Assembly: GCF_009727055.1 (NCBI RefSeq)
Contig: NC_052350.1
Span: forward strand, 37,450,649 to 37,514,648
Direction: 5' to 3'
From: Benincasa hispida
Taxonomy: Eukaryota; Streptophyta; Magnoliopsida; Cucurbitales; Cucurbitaceae
DNA: 64,000 nt
Shown here: piece by piece, positions 21,101-30,279 of the stretch
Position numbering within the stretch: the first letter of the stretch is position 1
Layout: each line of letters begins with the position of its first letter
Notes under the pieces: generated by a model
The model's database searches: none
Told to the model about the DNA's origin: nothing
The model's input: the letters and a program-made list of their open reading frames with translations, nothing else
Program-made: the position numbers and the translations under genes

Positions 21101-23865
21101 TGACTAAATTTAGGATTTTGTAAAACTATGGGGATTAAATTTTTTATTTATGGAAAATACATAGATAAAATTTGATGAATCCTAAAATATAGAGACTAAA
21201 ATGATATTTTATCATTTAACTTATCATAATTCTTAAAAAATTAAAATTTTGTAGATATAAAAAAAATGTTATAAAGATAGATGATGAAGATTGAATTAAA
21301 TGTTGAATGTAACGTTTGTTTGAGTAAAGAGTTAACAAGTAGTCAACTAAATTAATTGTTCTAAAACAAGTTGACATGAGATTAATGTTTTAGTTTATTA
21401 TTAGCGAATAAAATTGAGGAAGTGAAGTTAGGTTTTTTTTAATAAAGAGCTTCCCACTTCAAAACCCATTATATCCATAAAATTCAATTATTGCATATCA
21501 ATGTTTAATACTCAATTAATACTATATTGTGGTAATTTAGTTACATAAACTAGAATTATTATTGTAATTATTTTCATGTCAATATTTATATTATAATTTA
21601 TTATAATATAATTATCCAAAATTTTATATGATTTGAATTGCATCTAATTTTCTTTAATTAAAATTTGTAAATGGATATAACGAAATATATTAATATGAAA
21701 TGATAAATGTTGAGATTATAGGACAAAATACAAAGCCTTTATTAAGCATGAATTTCGATTAATTTAATTAACAATTTTAAGTTGGTTCGAAGAATTTAAA
21801 AACTTAAATAACCTCTAATAGGTGATTTGACTTGTGTATATACAACATCCGTGGAATATAATTTATATCAAACACAACTCATTTTTTCATAGGTATACCA
21901 CTTGTCAATTACCTCACAATAATTTATATCAAACACAACCCATTTTTTCATAGGTATACCACTTGTCAACTACCTCACAACATTCAAGTGAAATAATAAA
22001 CCTCATACTCTAGGCAAAATTAACTAAGCATTAATTTGCTTCTCTTACGTCATTGGGAGAGACCCTATCTCCCGACAATCGATCTCCTGACGGCGGTTTT
22101 AGGCGTCAGAAGATCCTCTTTTTCTTGTAGTGAAAAGTTCAGGGAAGATCACATATTTTTAGGAAAGCTAACTTTAAAACTGATATCTATCACCTTTTCA
22201 AAGTTATAAAATATATTAAAAAGTGATTTTCTGTAAACTAAAAAATAATTAATTTTATCAAACAACAATAATTATTACCCTTACGAACGTAACTTCAAAT
22301 GGAATTTAATTATAGTTGGCATAAAATATATACTATCGACAAAAAAGTTACCGTTTGAATGTTGAAAAAAAATGAAATTTAGGAGTTAAAAAATAAAATG
22401 ATAATTCAATTTTTTTAGAGATATAATAGAACCCTAAATTAATTTTGTTGTAGTGTTTCCAAGCTAGATGGGAGCCTCCTCATGGAAAGTTTAGAATATG
22501 GCATCCTTGGAATGAGTATCACAAGATTGCAAGCTTGTCAAGGGACTGTGCCTACCACTTTGAAATGCTCAACCCTTACCTCAACAATCATCCAATCCAA
22601 GTACGTAAACTTTTTATTAAAAAAGAAAAAAACTAAGGTTTAAAATGTTTATATATATATGGTTCAAAGTTTATAACAATGTCGTTCGAAATACCAATGA
22701 ATGTCATTTTGTTTTCGTACTCTAGAATTTAGTAACTTCAAAATTAATTTTTTTTATCGAAATTTGTTGAATAATAATAATAATAATTTGTGTGCAAGAA
22801 AAAAAATATTTGACAATTTATATAGAGAAAGCTAATAAGACTAATTTAAAAAAACAAAATCAATAATAAACTAATTATAAAGAAGAATTTTTAGATTTAT
22901 TGAAACTATGGACTAAAAGTTTGAATTTAAAAAATATATGGACCAAAATAGAATAAAATTTAAAGTACGTGAATTAAAATGGTATTTTAATCTATTATTG
23001 TTTCTTTTTATGTTGTTATCGAATGGGCCGTGGACTTTTACCATGAACTTGGTAAGTTATACATTTTATTTTTTTACTATAAACTTTCAATATCATCAAA
23101 TTAAATTATAAATTTAAATAAGCATTGGAATTTTACACTAATTTTTAATTTCTCCAAAGTACACTCATAAATTTTAATCAAAAAAAATAAAGGAAAAAGT
23201 AAGAATATCTTGAAACCCTCTAATTTCAACAAAATAATCCTAACTCTATTGTTACTTGGAATATATAACTCAGTTGAAACATAAAAATGTTAATTGATTA
23301 GAGATACAAATCCTCCAAACTTGAATATATATACTTTTCAAAAAAAAAAAAAAAAATAGAAGAGCTAAAAATTTTGTGGACAAAATTTTAAGATATATTT
23401 CAGTTAAGACAAAAATTAGGCATAATATAGTCCCCTTGTCCAATGAACACATTAATTTTGTTTCTACAGTTACCCTTGGAAATTCAGAGGCAATGCCAAG
23501 AACATTGCTTACAACTATGTACTGAATCAGGCAAAGCTTTAAAGTCCATAGCAATGGCAATACGAGATATAAATCCACCTGCCTTGGCCAAGTCCCACAT
23601 TCAAATAGCAAAGGAGAAGGCTGAGGAACTTATATCACTTCTAACAAGTATCCATTTTAATGGTGACATGAAGATGGTATCAACTACAACTTTGATTTTA
23701 CTACTCATTGATTGTTTATCTTGTGTCGAGAAAATCTCTGATTCCGTCCACGAGTTTGTTTTGCTTGCCCGGCTCAAGACTGCGCCGAAGCGGGCCGGTG
23801 CAACGCCGACTGAGCAAAAGGCTCATCATAACAGTACAACTACTCAAATTCAAATTTCAGAGTAG
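11897..23865 (+). CDS. ALMT: Aluminium-activated malate transporter (ALMT) family anion channel, six exons, complete
   Basis: Joined exons 11897-12170, 13179-13319, 13411-13683, 14756-14862, 22454-22600 and 23470-23865 give 445 residues and a TAG stop with no internal stop. All five introns are GT-AG and phases agree. ALMT proteins are plasma-membrane or vacuolar anion channels moving malate and other anions. The N-terminal half has about six membrane segments (near residues 51-65, 74-91, 101-115, 125-145, 158-173, 188-205), then the family motif [10 protein letters not shown] (205-214). The cytosolic C-terminal half has the hallmark RWEPPHGKF at 270-278 and HPW just after, and a helical end that closes with a short hydrophilic tail. 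Length is at the short end of the family's usual 450-550. Start choice: first ATG after the TATA box, beginning MVKGSEEI. Intron 4 is swollen to 7.6 kb by an antisense gypsy element. Subgroup and exact substrate cannot be told from here. Confidence 0.93.
12171..13178 (+). other. ALMT intron 1 (1008 bp)
   Basis: GT-AG, AT-rich, no repeat or gene recognised. Ends 'ttgaatgacag'. Confidence 0.85.
13179..13319 (+). CDS. ALMT: ALMT exon 2
   Basis: Completes the glycine codon and codes [19 protein letters not shown] and [14 protein letters not shown]: the short loop and third and fourth membrane segments. The exon ends one base into a serine codon; donor A|GTAATT is at 13320. Too short to be seen as a simple open frame, it was placed by the family pattern and phase. 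Confidence 0.9.
13411..13683 (+). CDS. ALMT: ALMT exon 3
   Basis: Codes residues 139-229: [12 protein letters not shown], the fifth and sixth membrane segments and [10 protein letters not shown]. Acceptor 'tgtaattcag' at 13410. Donor GAAG|GTGATA at 13684 is weaker than average, but the phase joins exactly to exon 4 to give SFFEG-FGVEYF, as in other ALMT proteins. Reading on into the intron would add 17 codons before a stop. Confidence 0.9.
13684..14755 (+). other. ALMT intron 3 (1072 bp) with pyrimidine/purine mirror tract
   Basis: GT-AG intron. It holds a pyrimidine-rich run (about 14005-14076) followed after a 10-bp gap by a purine-rich run (about 14088-14172), which are largely complementary to each other. 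Also a short repeated phrase 'gttgatggttggaac' at about 14502-14540. No gene. Confidence 0.8.
14756..14862 (+). CDS. ALMT: ALMT exon 4
   Basis: Codes residues 230-265, beginning [13 protein letters not shown] and ending NEEAL. Acceptor 'ccaactggcag' at 14755; donor TTTG|GTTAGT at 14863. It closes in phase 0, so the intron that follows lies between codons. Placed by family pattern and phase. Confidence 0.88.
14980..15502 (-). repeat. 3' LTR of the gypsy element
   Basis: On the plus strand it starts TATTAATGTCAAATTTT and ends CCACCTACAACA. It matches 20428-20957 along its whole length with scattered differences, roughly 80-85 % by eye. Both contain the phrases 'gggctcatcgttcct' and 'ccattattgatgggct'. 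Confidence 0.88.
15503..15522 (-). other. Polypurine tract of the gypsy element
   Basis: On the minus strand a purine-rich run (GTGGGAGTGGGGGCTAA core) directly precedes the 3' LTR start TGTTGTAGG, the expected place for second-strand priming. Confidence 0.75.
16300..17330 (-). pseudogene. Ty3/gypsy integrase, broken
   Basis: Minus-strand reading shows the core start [10 protein letters not shown], then [13 protein letters not shown] (about 17090-17020). The second catalytic aspartate context reads MNNGE (about 16925-16900) where the family has an aspartate before the NG. The C-terminal part ends [18 protein letters not shown] and ALPHPWN (16450-16330), the pattern of Tat-branch integrases. 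Stops interrupt it in several places. Confidence 0.78.
17860..18427 (-). pseudogene. Gypsy RNase H tail and second (archaeal-type) RNase H
   Basis: Open minus-strand stretch 18427-18134 has the connection segment ([18 protein letters not shown]) and the RNase H start [13 protein letters not shown], with the catalytic aspartate in IDGSSN. Stretch 18042-17860 continues the domain with [10 protein letters not shown] and [13 protein letters not shown], whose first aspartates are the second and third active-site area. The doubled RNase H architecture supports assignment to the Tat/Retand lineage. Confidence 0.78.
18430..19627 (-). pseudogene. Ty3/gypsy reverse transcriptase, broken
   Basis: The open stretch 19627-19319 carries the RT entry: a hydrophobic HRLDVD segment, [19 protein letters not shown], then [14 protein letters not shown] and [16 protein letters not shown], all RT finger motifs. 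To the left, frames shift and stops appear; LSFMDAHLG around 19290-19265 marks the first catalytic aspartate region. No intact catalytic YxDD could be read. Confidence 0.8.
20406..20425 (-). other. Primer-binding site region of the gypsy element
   Basis: Reads TTGGCCCCGTCTATGGGGA on the minus strand just inside the 5' LTR, resembling the TTGGCGCC-type primer sites common in plant gypsy elements. Confirms minus-strand orientation. Confidence 0.65.
20428..20957 (-). repeat. 5' LTR of the gypsy element
   Basis: On the plus strand starts TATTGATATTAAATTTTGA and ends CACCCACAACA, paired with 14980-15502. In the minus direction the ends read TG...TA. Confidence 0.88.
21859..21980. repeat. 61-bp tandem duplication in ALMT intron 4
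   Basis: Two head-to-tail copies starting 'taatttatatcaaacacaac' at 21859 and 21920, differing at about two positions. A recent local duplication. Confidence 0.9.
22051..22132 (-). mobile_element. CACTA transposon terminal fragment in ALMT intron 4
   Basis: On the minus strand it begins CACTACAAGAAAAAGAGGA at 22132 and continues with CGTC/GACG-type subterminal motifs to about 22051, closely resembling the terminus at 53788. CACTACAAGAAA is the inverted terminal sequence of En/Spm (CACTA) transposons. No matching opposite end is visible in the intron, so it is a fragment or its other end has decayed. Confidence 0.75.
22454..22600 (+). CDS. ALMT: ALMT exon 5
   Basis: Codes residues 266-314: [13 protein letters not shown], then [19 protein letters not shown]. 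This contains the family's most diagnostic cytosolic motif. Phase 0 at both ends; donor CAA|GTACGT at 22601. Confidence 0.93.
22601..23469 (+). other. ALMT intron 5 (869 bp)
   Basis: GT-AG, AT-rich, ending 'tttgtttctacag'. No repeat recognised. Confidence 0.85.
23470..23865 (+). CDS. ALMT: ALMT exon 6 (last)
   Basis: Codes residues 315-445 and the TAG stop: [34 protein letters not shown], and [19 protein letters not shown], the conserved helical C-terminal region. The last 25 or so residues ([16 protein letters not shown]) are hydrophilic and probably unstructured. Confidence 0.92.
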   Translation, partial: LPLEIQRQCQEHCLQLCTESGKALKSIAMAIRDINPPALAKSHIQIAKEKAEELISLLTSIHFNGDMKMVSTTTLILLLIDCLSCVEKISDSVHEFVLLARLKTAPKRAGATPTEQKAHHNSTTTQIQISE

Positions 23866-24072
23866 GAAATATGAGAACTTTGCATTTGACAGAGAGGTTG
23901 GTGTAGACTTTTTATATCTTCACCAGATGAGAGTTGTGTTTTTCTTTTCCTCTTTGTTTTTAATACATAGATTGTGAAAGTAGAAATTCTGTATTTTTTT
24001 TCATCACCGTAAATTTAGGGTCACCTGATATGTAACATAAGTATACTGATCATGTAACTAAAGGTTAACAAA

Positions 24073-24078
24073 AATAAA
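24073..24078 (+). terminator. Candidate polyadenylation signal of ALMT
   Basis: AATAAA 208 bp after the stop codon. Plant signals are loose, so this is only a likely end of the 3' untranslated region. Confidence 0.4.
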
Positions 24079-25476
24079 GAAATTACCAACATGAACATAA
24101 CTCAACTTGAGGAACTTGTAATATCAACTTCGAGATCTGAGTTCGATCCCCCAACCCACATACCATCAAAAGAAAAGAAAAAAAATTAAGAAATTAACAA
24201 CTCCAACTAACAAATGTTTCATTACTAACAAAAAGCAAGAGATTAGTGTTGAAAAAAACCCCTAGGGGTTTCTATTTGTCGTGGTTGTCCAACCCACTTG
24301 TTACACAAGAAAGACTTTATTTAAACCAGTATTTTGTGAGCCCAATTGGAGCTAATGATTGGCCTATCTTGAAAGCCATAGGTTTTTGTTTTTTTTTTGT
24401 TTTTTTTTTATATGGGGATGACCTAAGGAAAAAAAGAGTAAAAAAGAGGCAGGAAATCGGAGGGAAAGGCAATAGTTCGGTTTTTCAGCGACGACTTTCA
24501 CAAAATTGTCGATTGACAGAGTTTGAACCGTTGGATCGTACTAAGATTTAGTCCGCCTGTTTGAGACACATAGTTCTGCGTTTTGAATTGTTGGATCATT
24601 ATTTGGGGTTATGATTTGTCCGTAATCGCTGTCGAATAGAGTCTATAAAACTGAGTGATTTTCATTATTTTTTTCTTAAGTCTTCATCTTTTATGTATGA
24701 AAGTATTGTTGAGTAGTGAACCTTTGTATGATTGATTTAGGTGTTTTTTCCCTCAATTTTATCATAATAAGAGAAGTTGACAAGGATGGACTCCTAACAA
24801 GTGGTTTTACTCTTAGATCGAAGGGGTTGAAGTTGACAAGGATGGACTCCTCAAAGTAGTTTTACTCTTAGATCAAAGGGGTTTTCCACATATAATTCGT
24901 TTGTGCTCTTTGCTTTTAGTCTTCCAAAGTTTTGTGGTTTATTGATATCTATTGTTGATTGATTGTTTGGTAATTATTTGGTTATTTACTTGTGGTGTTT
25001 TGGAGAACAATTATTTGATTGATTATTTTGGAGGAGATCCTAGTGAATTATTGTTATATTATTTGGGTCCTATCTATGACTACGGTTACATGAATAAACA
25101 TAAAATAATTGAAAAATAAAAAGAAAACAATAAAGATAAAACCATAAGAATTTATGTGAAAATTTTCAAAATCGAAGGAAAAAAAAAAAAAAAAAAAAAA
25201 CCCATGTCCCACCTGTTAAAGAAAATATGAGTCGTCAAAACCCACTAACCTTGCTTCCTTTACACGTTTGCAGTAAGCTTTCACCTTTTATTATTTTTAC
25301 ATGAACAACCCATGAAAGCTAAGAACCACAGAAGTCAATACAAGTTGCTAAAGGATTCAGATTAACATAACATCGGTCAGTTAACTTCTTTTCTGTTTTA
25401 GGAGTAGTTGTTCCAGTTATACTTTAACACCGCCAAAAAGAAATTTACCATCTAAAATATTAGAATGTTTTGAATA
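24079..25476. other. Intergenic DNA with a 56-bp tandem duplication and an A22 run
   Basis: No gene. A 56-bp unit starting 'gaagttgacaaggatggact' occurs twice (24773 and 24829, ending near 24883) with small differences. A run of 22 adenines lies at 25179-25200. The open stretch at 24246-24551 has no family features. Confidence 0.7.
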
Positions 25477-25747
25477 TGTTATCTGGTGCTTCAAAGAACC
25501 AAGTACAGGAGTTTTATTGTAATTTATCTTTATGATCCTAGGGTTTAGAGAAGTGCGCTATATAAACTCTCTAAATCTTAGAGGGGTCATTCATTATGTA
25601 TTTTGTAACAATCTCTCTAATAAAATTGTTCTCCCTCTATCTTGTGGACATAGCTAATACACCGTAAGTGAACCACATGAATTTGTATATCAATTCTCTA
25701 TTATGTTATATTTCTAGTATTCTTTATTTGTCGATTTCGTAAAAAAC
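25477..25747 (+). repeat. 5' LTR of the plus-strand family A element
   Basis: Starts TGTTATCTGGTGCTTCAAAG, matches the minus-strand LTR 11057-11340, and contains 'cctagggtttagagaagtg' followed by 'tatataaactctctaa'. Confidence 0.7.
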
Positions 25748-25760
25748 AGGTATCAAAGCC
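25748..25760 (+). other. Primer-binding site of the plus-strand family A element
   Basis: GGTATCAAAGCC, one mismatch in the core from the tRNA-Met complementary consensus, directly after the LTR. Confidence 0.7.
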
Positions 25761-25804
25761 TGATCGTTAGGGTTTTGAAATTATGCATCTATTTAATAAA
25801 TAAA

Positions 25805-26720
25805 ATGTCTAGCGTGAACATGAAAATCGACGAATTCACCTGGAGGTATAGTTTCGATTTATGGCAGATCAAGATGTGATCCTTACTGAAGTAGCAGGGG
25901 TTATGGCATCGTTGACTGGTAAGTTGAAGAAGATAGTTGTTGATGACAAAACATGACAGACTCTAGAGGAAAAGGCTCATTCGACAAACATGCTATGTTT
26001 GATTGATGATATCATCATCGATGTCGCAGATGAAGAAATTGTTGTTGGTCTTTAGTTGAAGTTGGAAAACCTTTACATAACAAAGCCTTTAACCAACGTC
26101 TATATTGTCTATGTATGTAGGAAGGTACGTCTTTTCGAGATCATCTTAATTAGTTAGTAAAAGTTTATTAGATCTGCATAATGCAGAGATTGAGGTTGAT
26201 GATGAGGATGCTGTCTTAATTCTATTAACATCTTTGCCCTTGTTGTATGAGAATTTTGTTGACTCTTATATTGGAAGGAAAGAAAATCTTATTTTAGAAT
26301 AAGTGGAGTCCATACTGCTTTTAAGAGAGGTTCGTTAGAATGCAGTTAGTTCACGTATCGAATGTCAGGCATCTGGGTTAGGAAGCTAGCTACTAATAGG
26401 AAGAAAAGAACATTGAAATTCTAGTAAGCAAAAGTCAAACTAAAACCATAAGTCTTCAAAGTTTAAGGGTCCTAAGTTTGATGACATTTATCATTACTGT
26501 AAAGAAAAAGGTCATTGAAAAACCGGGTGTTCTAAGAGGAAAAGCCAGTAGGAAAAGAAGAAAAAGAAGGAAGTTTCTGCCTTTCTTGCACAAGTTAAGA
26601 TTGATCCTAAAGAAGTTGAGGTCAATTCTGAAGGATAACTAACTGTAGTTGTATATGAGCATTCACATTATGATGATGCGTGGCTTCTTGATTCTTGGGC
26701 ATCTTACCATATGTGTCCAA
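25805..26720 (+). pseudogene. Family A gag and protease, broken
   Basis: Starts at an ATG reading MSSVNMKIDEFTW, which parallels the minus-strand copy. The zinc knuckle near 26490-26540 reads YHYCKEKGH with the first cysteine lost, then a stop. The protease active site near 26690 reads LLDSWASYHMCPN, so the glycine after DS is tryptophan. Several stops. Confidence 0.75.
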
Positions 26721-26940
26721 ACAAAGAGTGATTTTCAACATATCAACAAATAGATGGAGGAAATGTTAGCATGACTAACAATGTTGTGTGGACTAAATCA
26801 GCTCAGTTAGGATATAGACACATGATGGTGTCTTCTACACTTTAGACGAGGTTAGACATGTTATGTTAATGTCGAAGAGTTTGATATCTTTTAGTGTGCT
26901 TGATTGTAAGGATTAGAGTTTCAAAGGTAAAGATGAAGCG

Positions 26941-27760
26941 ATGTGTGTCTACAAGGGTTCTGAGGTGGTTCTTAGAGGCATAGAACGTGGAAATTTGTAT
27001 TTTATATCAGGCTCCACAATAATCAGTTACACTATTGTTGCATCATCTATCATTCACAAGGACGATATGACTAAGTTGTGGCATATGAGACTCGGTCATA
27101 TGAGTGAAAATGGATGTAAATTCTGGAAAAAAAAAAGGGGGAGGGGGGATCTTCTGTGTGGGACAAGGTGTAAGATTTGGAATTTTATGGATATTGTGTA
27201 TTTTGGACGTTTCATCGTAGCAGGTTTTAAGGAGTGTTCATCATACAAAAGGGACACTTAATTACATCCATTCAGACTATTGAGGACCTTTGAGAGTTGA
27301 GTCTATTGGAGGCATGAGATATTTTATGTCTATAATTAATGATTACTTAAAAATGACTTGGGTATTTATAATCAAGCATAAAAGTGAAGTCTTCAAGAAC
27401 TTCAAGCAGTGGAAGAATTGGTTGAAAAAAAAAGTGGGAAGAAGTTCAAAAGACTGCGAACTAATACAGTTTGAAATTATGTGGGTCTGAGTTCAATGAG
27501 TTCTGTAAAGTTCAGAGGATTGTTTGTCATTATACTATTAGAGATACTCCGCAATAGAATTGGGTTGCATAATGTATGAATCATACATTGTTGGAGAGAG
27601 CGAGGTGCATGCTCTCTAATGTTGGGTTGGCTAGAAGGTTTTGGGCAAAAGCGGTCAATAAAACATATCATTTGATTAGTCGTGGACCTCACATAGGTAT
27701 TTTTTTGTAAAAACGTCTTATGAGGTGTGGTCTAGTGTGCCTACAGATTATTCTTTATTA
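26941..27760 (+). pseudogene. Family A GAG-pre-integrase and integrase, broken
   Basis: LWHMRLGHMSENG at about 27076-27114 is the GAG-pre-integrase signature. Integrase pieces follow (RYFMSIINDYLKMTWVFIIKHK at 27318-27380, in pieces of under 20). The catalytic core after 27480 is scarcely readable. Confidence 0.75.
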
Positions 27761-28329
27761 AGAGTTTTTGGTTTTACTATTTGTAATCATGTTAATGAGG
27801 TTAAATTAGAACCGAGAGCTAAAAACTGGTATATTTGTAGGTTTTAAGAATGGAGCTAAGGGTATAGAGTCTAGTTGCTTTTTTAGAGTAGAGTTATATT
27901 TAGTTGGATTGTGATCTTTGATGAGAATTCCATGTTTAACTCAACTATGAAGTTTGTTATGACATCTACTGGTGTGAGAGAAAGTAGTAGTGTTGATAAA
28001 CAGGTGGAGATACAATTTTCTTCTGTTGCAAATCAATTACAAGATTAAGGTAGAGAAGATCAACTAGTCACTATAGGAATTGTTGAGTTGCCAGAAACTG
28101 AGGTGACTGAAATTTTATAAGTTGTTGTTGTGCCTGAGAATTCTAGTCCACAAGTAGATTAGCCAAGTATTGCTCGTGATAGAGTTAGAAGAGTTAGTGT
28201 TGGGCCTCCAAAGAGATGTGGTTTTAAAGACATGGTGAATTTATTGCATGTTGCTGAAGAGGTGGATCCTCATGAGTCATCCACCTATAAAGAAGTTGTT
28301 TTATATAGTGAATCTGCTTAGTGGTTTGT

Positions 28330-29110
28330 TTCTATAATGGTTGAGATGGAATCCCTTGATAAAAATAAGACTTGGGAGTTAGTTAAATGATCTAAGAAGA
28401 TAAAAAATATCACTTGTAAATGGGTCTTCAAGAAAAAATAAGGAATCTCACCTACAGAGGGTATAAAGTATAAAGCTCAGGTAGTTTTTAAAAGGTACAC
28501 ACAAAGAGAAGGAGTTGATTATTAGAAGATCTTCTCATCAATAGTCAAACATACTTCTATCAAGGTGTTATTAGCAATAGTAGCACGTCAGATTTTGGGA
28601 CTTGAGTAACTAGATGTGAAGATGACTTTCTTACATTGAGAGCTAGAAGAAGAGATTTATATGATCCAGCCATATGGGTTTCAGTATTCAGGCAAAGAAG
28701 ATTATGTCTACAAGTTGAAGAAATCATTATATGGACTAAAGTCGTCTCCAAGCCAGTGGTACAAGCGATTTGATAGTTATATGGTTGGATTTAGTTATAA
28801 TAGGAATCTATATGATTGTTATGTATATCACAATAAAACTGATGATTGTTCAATGGTTTATCTTCTTCTATGTGTACATCATATACTTATAGCTGCTAAG
28901 TCCAAGTCTGATATTTAGCAGTTGAAGAATCTTCTCAATACGAAGTTTGACATGAAGGATTTGGGAGCTGCTAAAAAAATTTTGGGTATGGAGATCTACA
29001 GAGATGGAGATCAAAATAAGCTTTTCTTATCACAAAAATGCTATATTCAGAAGATGTTGTCTACGTTTGGTATGTCATTAGCCAATTCTATCGATACTCC
29101 TATACTGCAA
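28330..29110 (+). pseudogene. Family A reverse transcriptase, catalytic site destroyed
   Basis: LKKSLYGLKSSPSQWYKRF at 28707-28764 is a clear copia RT segment. The catalytic YVDD box reads CVHH at 28871-28882, so both aspartates are histidine. KFDMKDLGAAKKILGMEI follows at about 28943-28996. Confidence 0.85.
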
Positions 29111-29124
29111 CTGCTCATTTGTCA

Positions 29125-29290
29125 TCTATACTTTCACCACATTTTGTATTATATAGCATTTTCTCTAATAAAATTATTCTCCCTTTGCCCTCATGGACGT
29201 AGCTAATACACTATTCATGAACCACGTAAATTTTTGTGTCGATTCTCTATTATTTTACGTTTTTTGCATTATTTGTTTCTCGATTTCGTA
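29125..29290 (+). repeat. Right part of the 3' LTR of the plus-strand family A element
   Basis: 'ctctaataaaattattctcc' to 'cgatttcgtacca' repeats the right part of the 5' LTR (25605-25747). Its left part is missing because of the deletion that fused it to reverse transcriptase. Confidence 0.75.
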
Positions 29291-29813
29291 CCATAAAAAA
29301 ATATTAAAATCACATAAAATCCTCTCCTCAATCCCAATTATAAAGGCACTCTTTCTTAAAACAATTGTATCATACACACAACCTTTCTATGAACAAGAGA
29401 ACATAAGAAGGGAATTCAAATAAAGTTAACACCCTTAAGATTAAAGTATGTGTTGCTAGCTAGAAGGATTTGAAACCTACAAAATCATAGGCTCGTTTTA
29501 TAGTGCTTGGAAGCCTTTCACTTTTTCTAACTTTTTCAATGTTAGACACCTACTCTTGAAATATTTGGCCAAAACCCCATAAATTTCACATTGACTAGAT
29601 ATTTGAAGAATCTACGGCTTCAATTGCATCCATTATATTTACTAACAATTATAATTCTCAATCTAAACAACTATAACCTACTCCATCATAAAAGTAAACC
29701 ACTTTAAATGTCCCTTTCTAAGATTTTTCTTTTTCTTCACTTTATATAAATCTTGTTGAAATTGATGGTACAACTTCCACCTACTTAGCCCACCAAGAAG
29801 ATTTTCAGTCATC
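29291..29813. other. Intergenic DNA between the two copia elements
   Basis: About 520 bp with no gene or repeat that I recognise. It is the left target flank of the family B element; the phrase 'caacttccac' occurs here near 29771 and again just right of that element at 47161. Confidence 0.6.
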
Positions 29814-29818
29814 GATAC

Positions 29819-30279
29819 TATTGAGGTTGATGCCCTAAATCGCACGGTTTTTTAGTTCATAAATTATTTGTACAAACTTATTATTTATTTAATAAAATAA
29901 ATTGTTATTTTATTTGACATTTAGTTTTCAATAACCCAAAATAAAGAAACTAAGATCCTAGGTTATTTAAGGTAGCTAAACATGTATGTGGTGACATATA
30001 GATGGATCATATTTAAGTAATAACCTGAAAGGTCTATGGTGGATGTATAGGTTAGGTACCTTATCCTTGTGATACTACGGATACGACCCACTTTGTAATT
30101 GTTACAATTGTTATAAAGTGTTACAAATAATCTGGTCTTGATTATTCATGTGGAGACATGTGAGTGAGGGTATCCTGTACAAAGAGTTTATATAAAATGA
30201 GACCACGAAATGATTATCTCTATTTATAACACTGTTATTGAAGAGACTTACATTTTACTAGGACGACAATAGGTGACTT
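29819..30279 (+). repeat. Family B element, 5' LTR part 1
   Basis: Starts TATTGAGGTTGATGCCCTAA. Interrupted at 30279 by a minus-strand LTR; continues at 32211. Confidence 0.85.

Larger units (their letters stand above)
14863..22453 (+). other. ALMT intron 4 (7591 bp), expanded by transposon insertion
   Basis: GT-AG intron ending 'ttttgttgtag'. About 6 kb of it is the antisense gypsy element at 14980-20957; without that insertion and its duplication the intron would be about 1.6 kb. It also holds a 61-bp tandem duplication and a CACTA transposon end. Splicing across it is inferred from the intact frame on both sides. Confidence 0.85.
25477..29290 (+). mobile_element. Ty1-copia retrotransposon, family A, internally deleted
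   Basis: Plus-strand sister of the element at 4991-11340. 5' LTR 25477-25747, primer site 25748-25760, gag from 25805, protease near 26680, GAG-pre-integrase 27073-27140, integrase to about 27760, linker and reverse transcriptase 27900-29110. Reverse transcriptase then runs directly into the right part of the 3' LTR (about 29125-29290), so RNase H, the polypurine tract and the LTR start were deleted. Dozens of stops. It lies about 1.6 kb downstream of the ALMT stop codon in the same orientation. Confidence 0.85.

Noticed and set aside
24246..24551. 101-codon plus-strand frame downstream of ALMT
   Set aside because: No family features, contains a T-run translation, and no promoter or splice context supports it.
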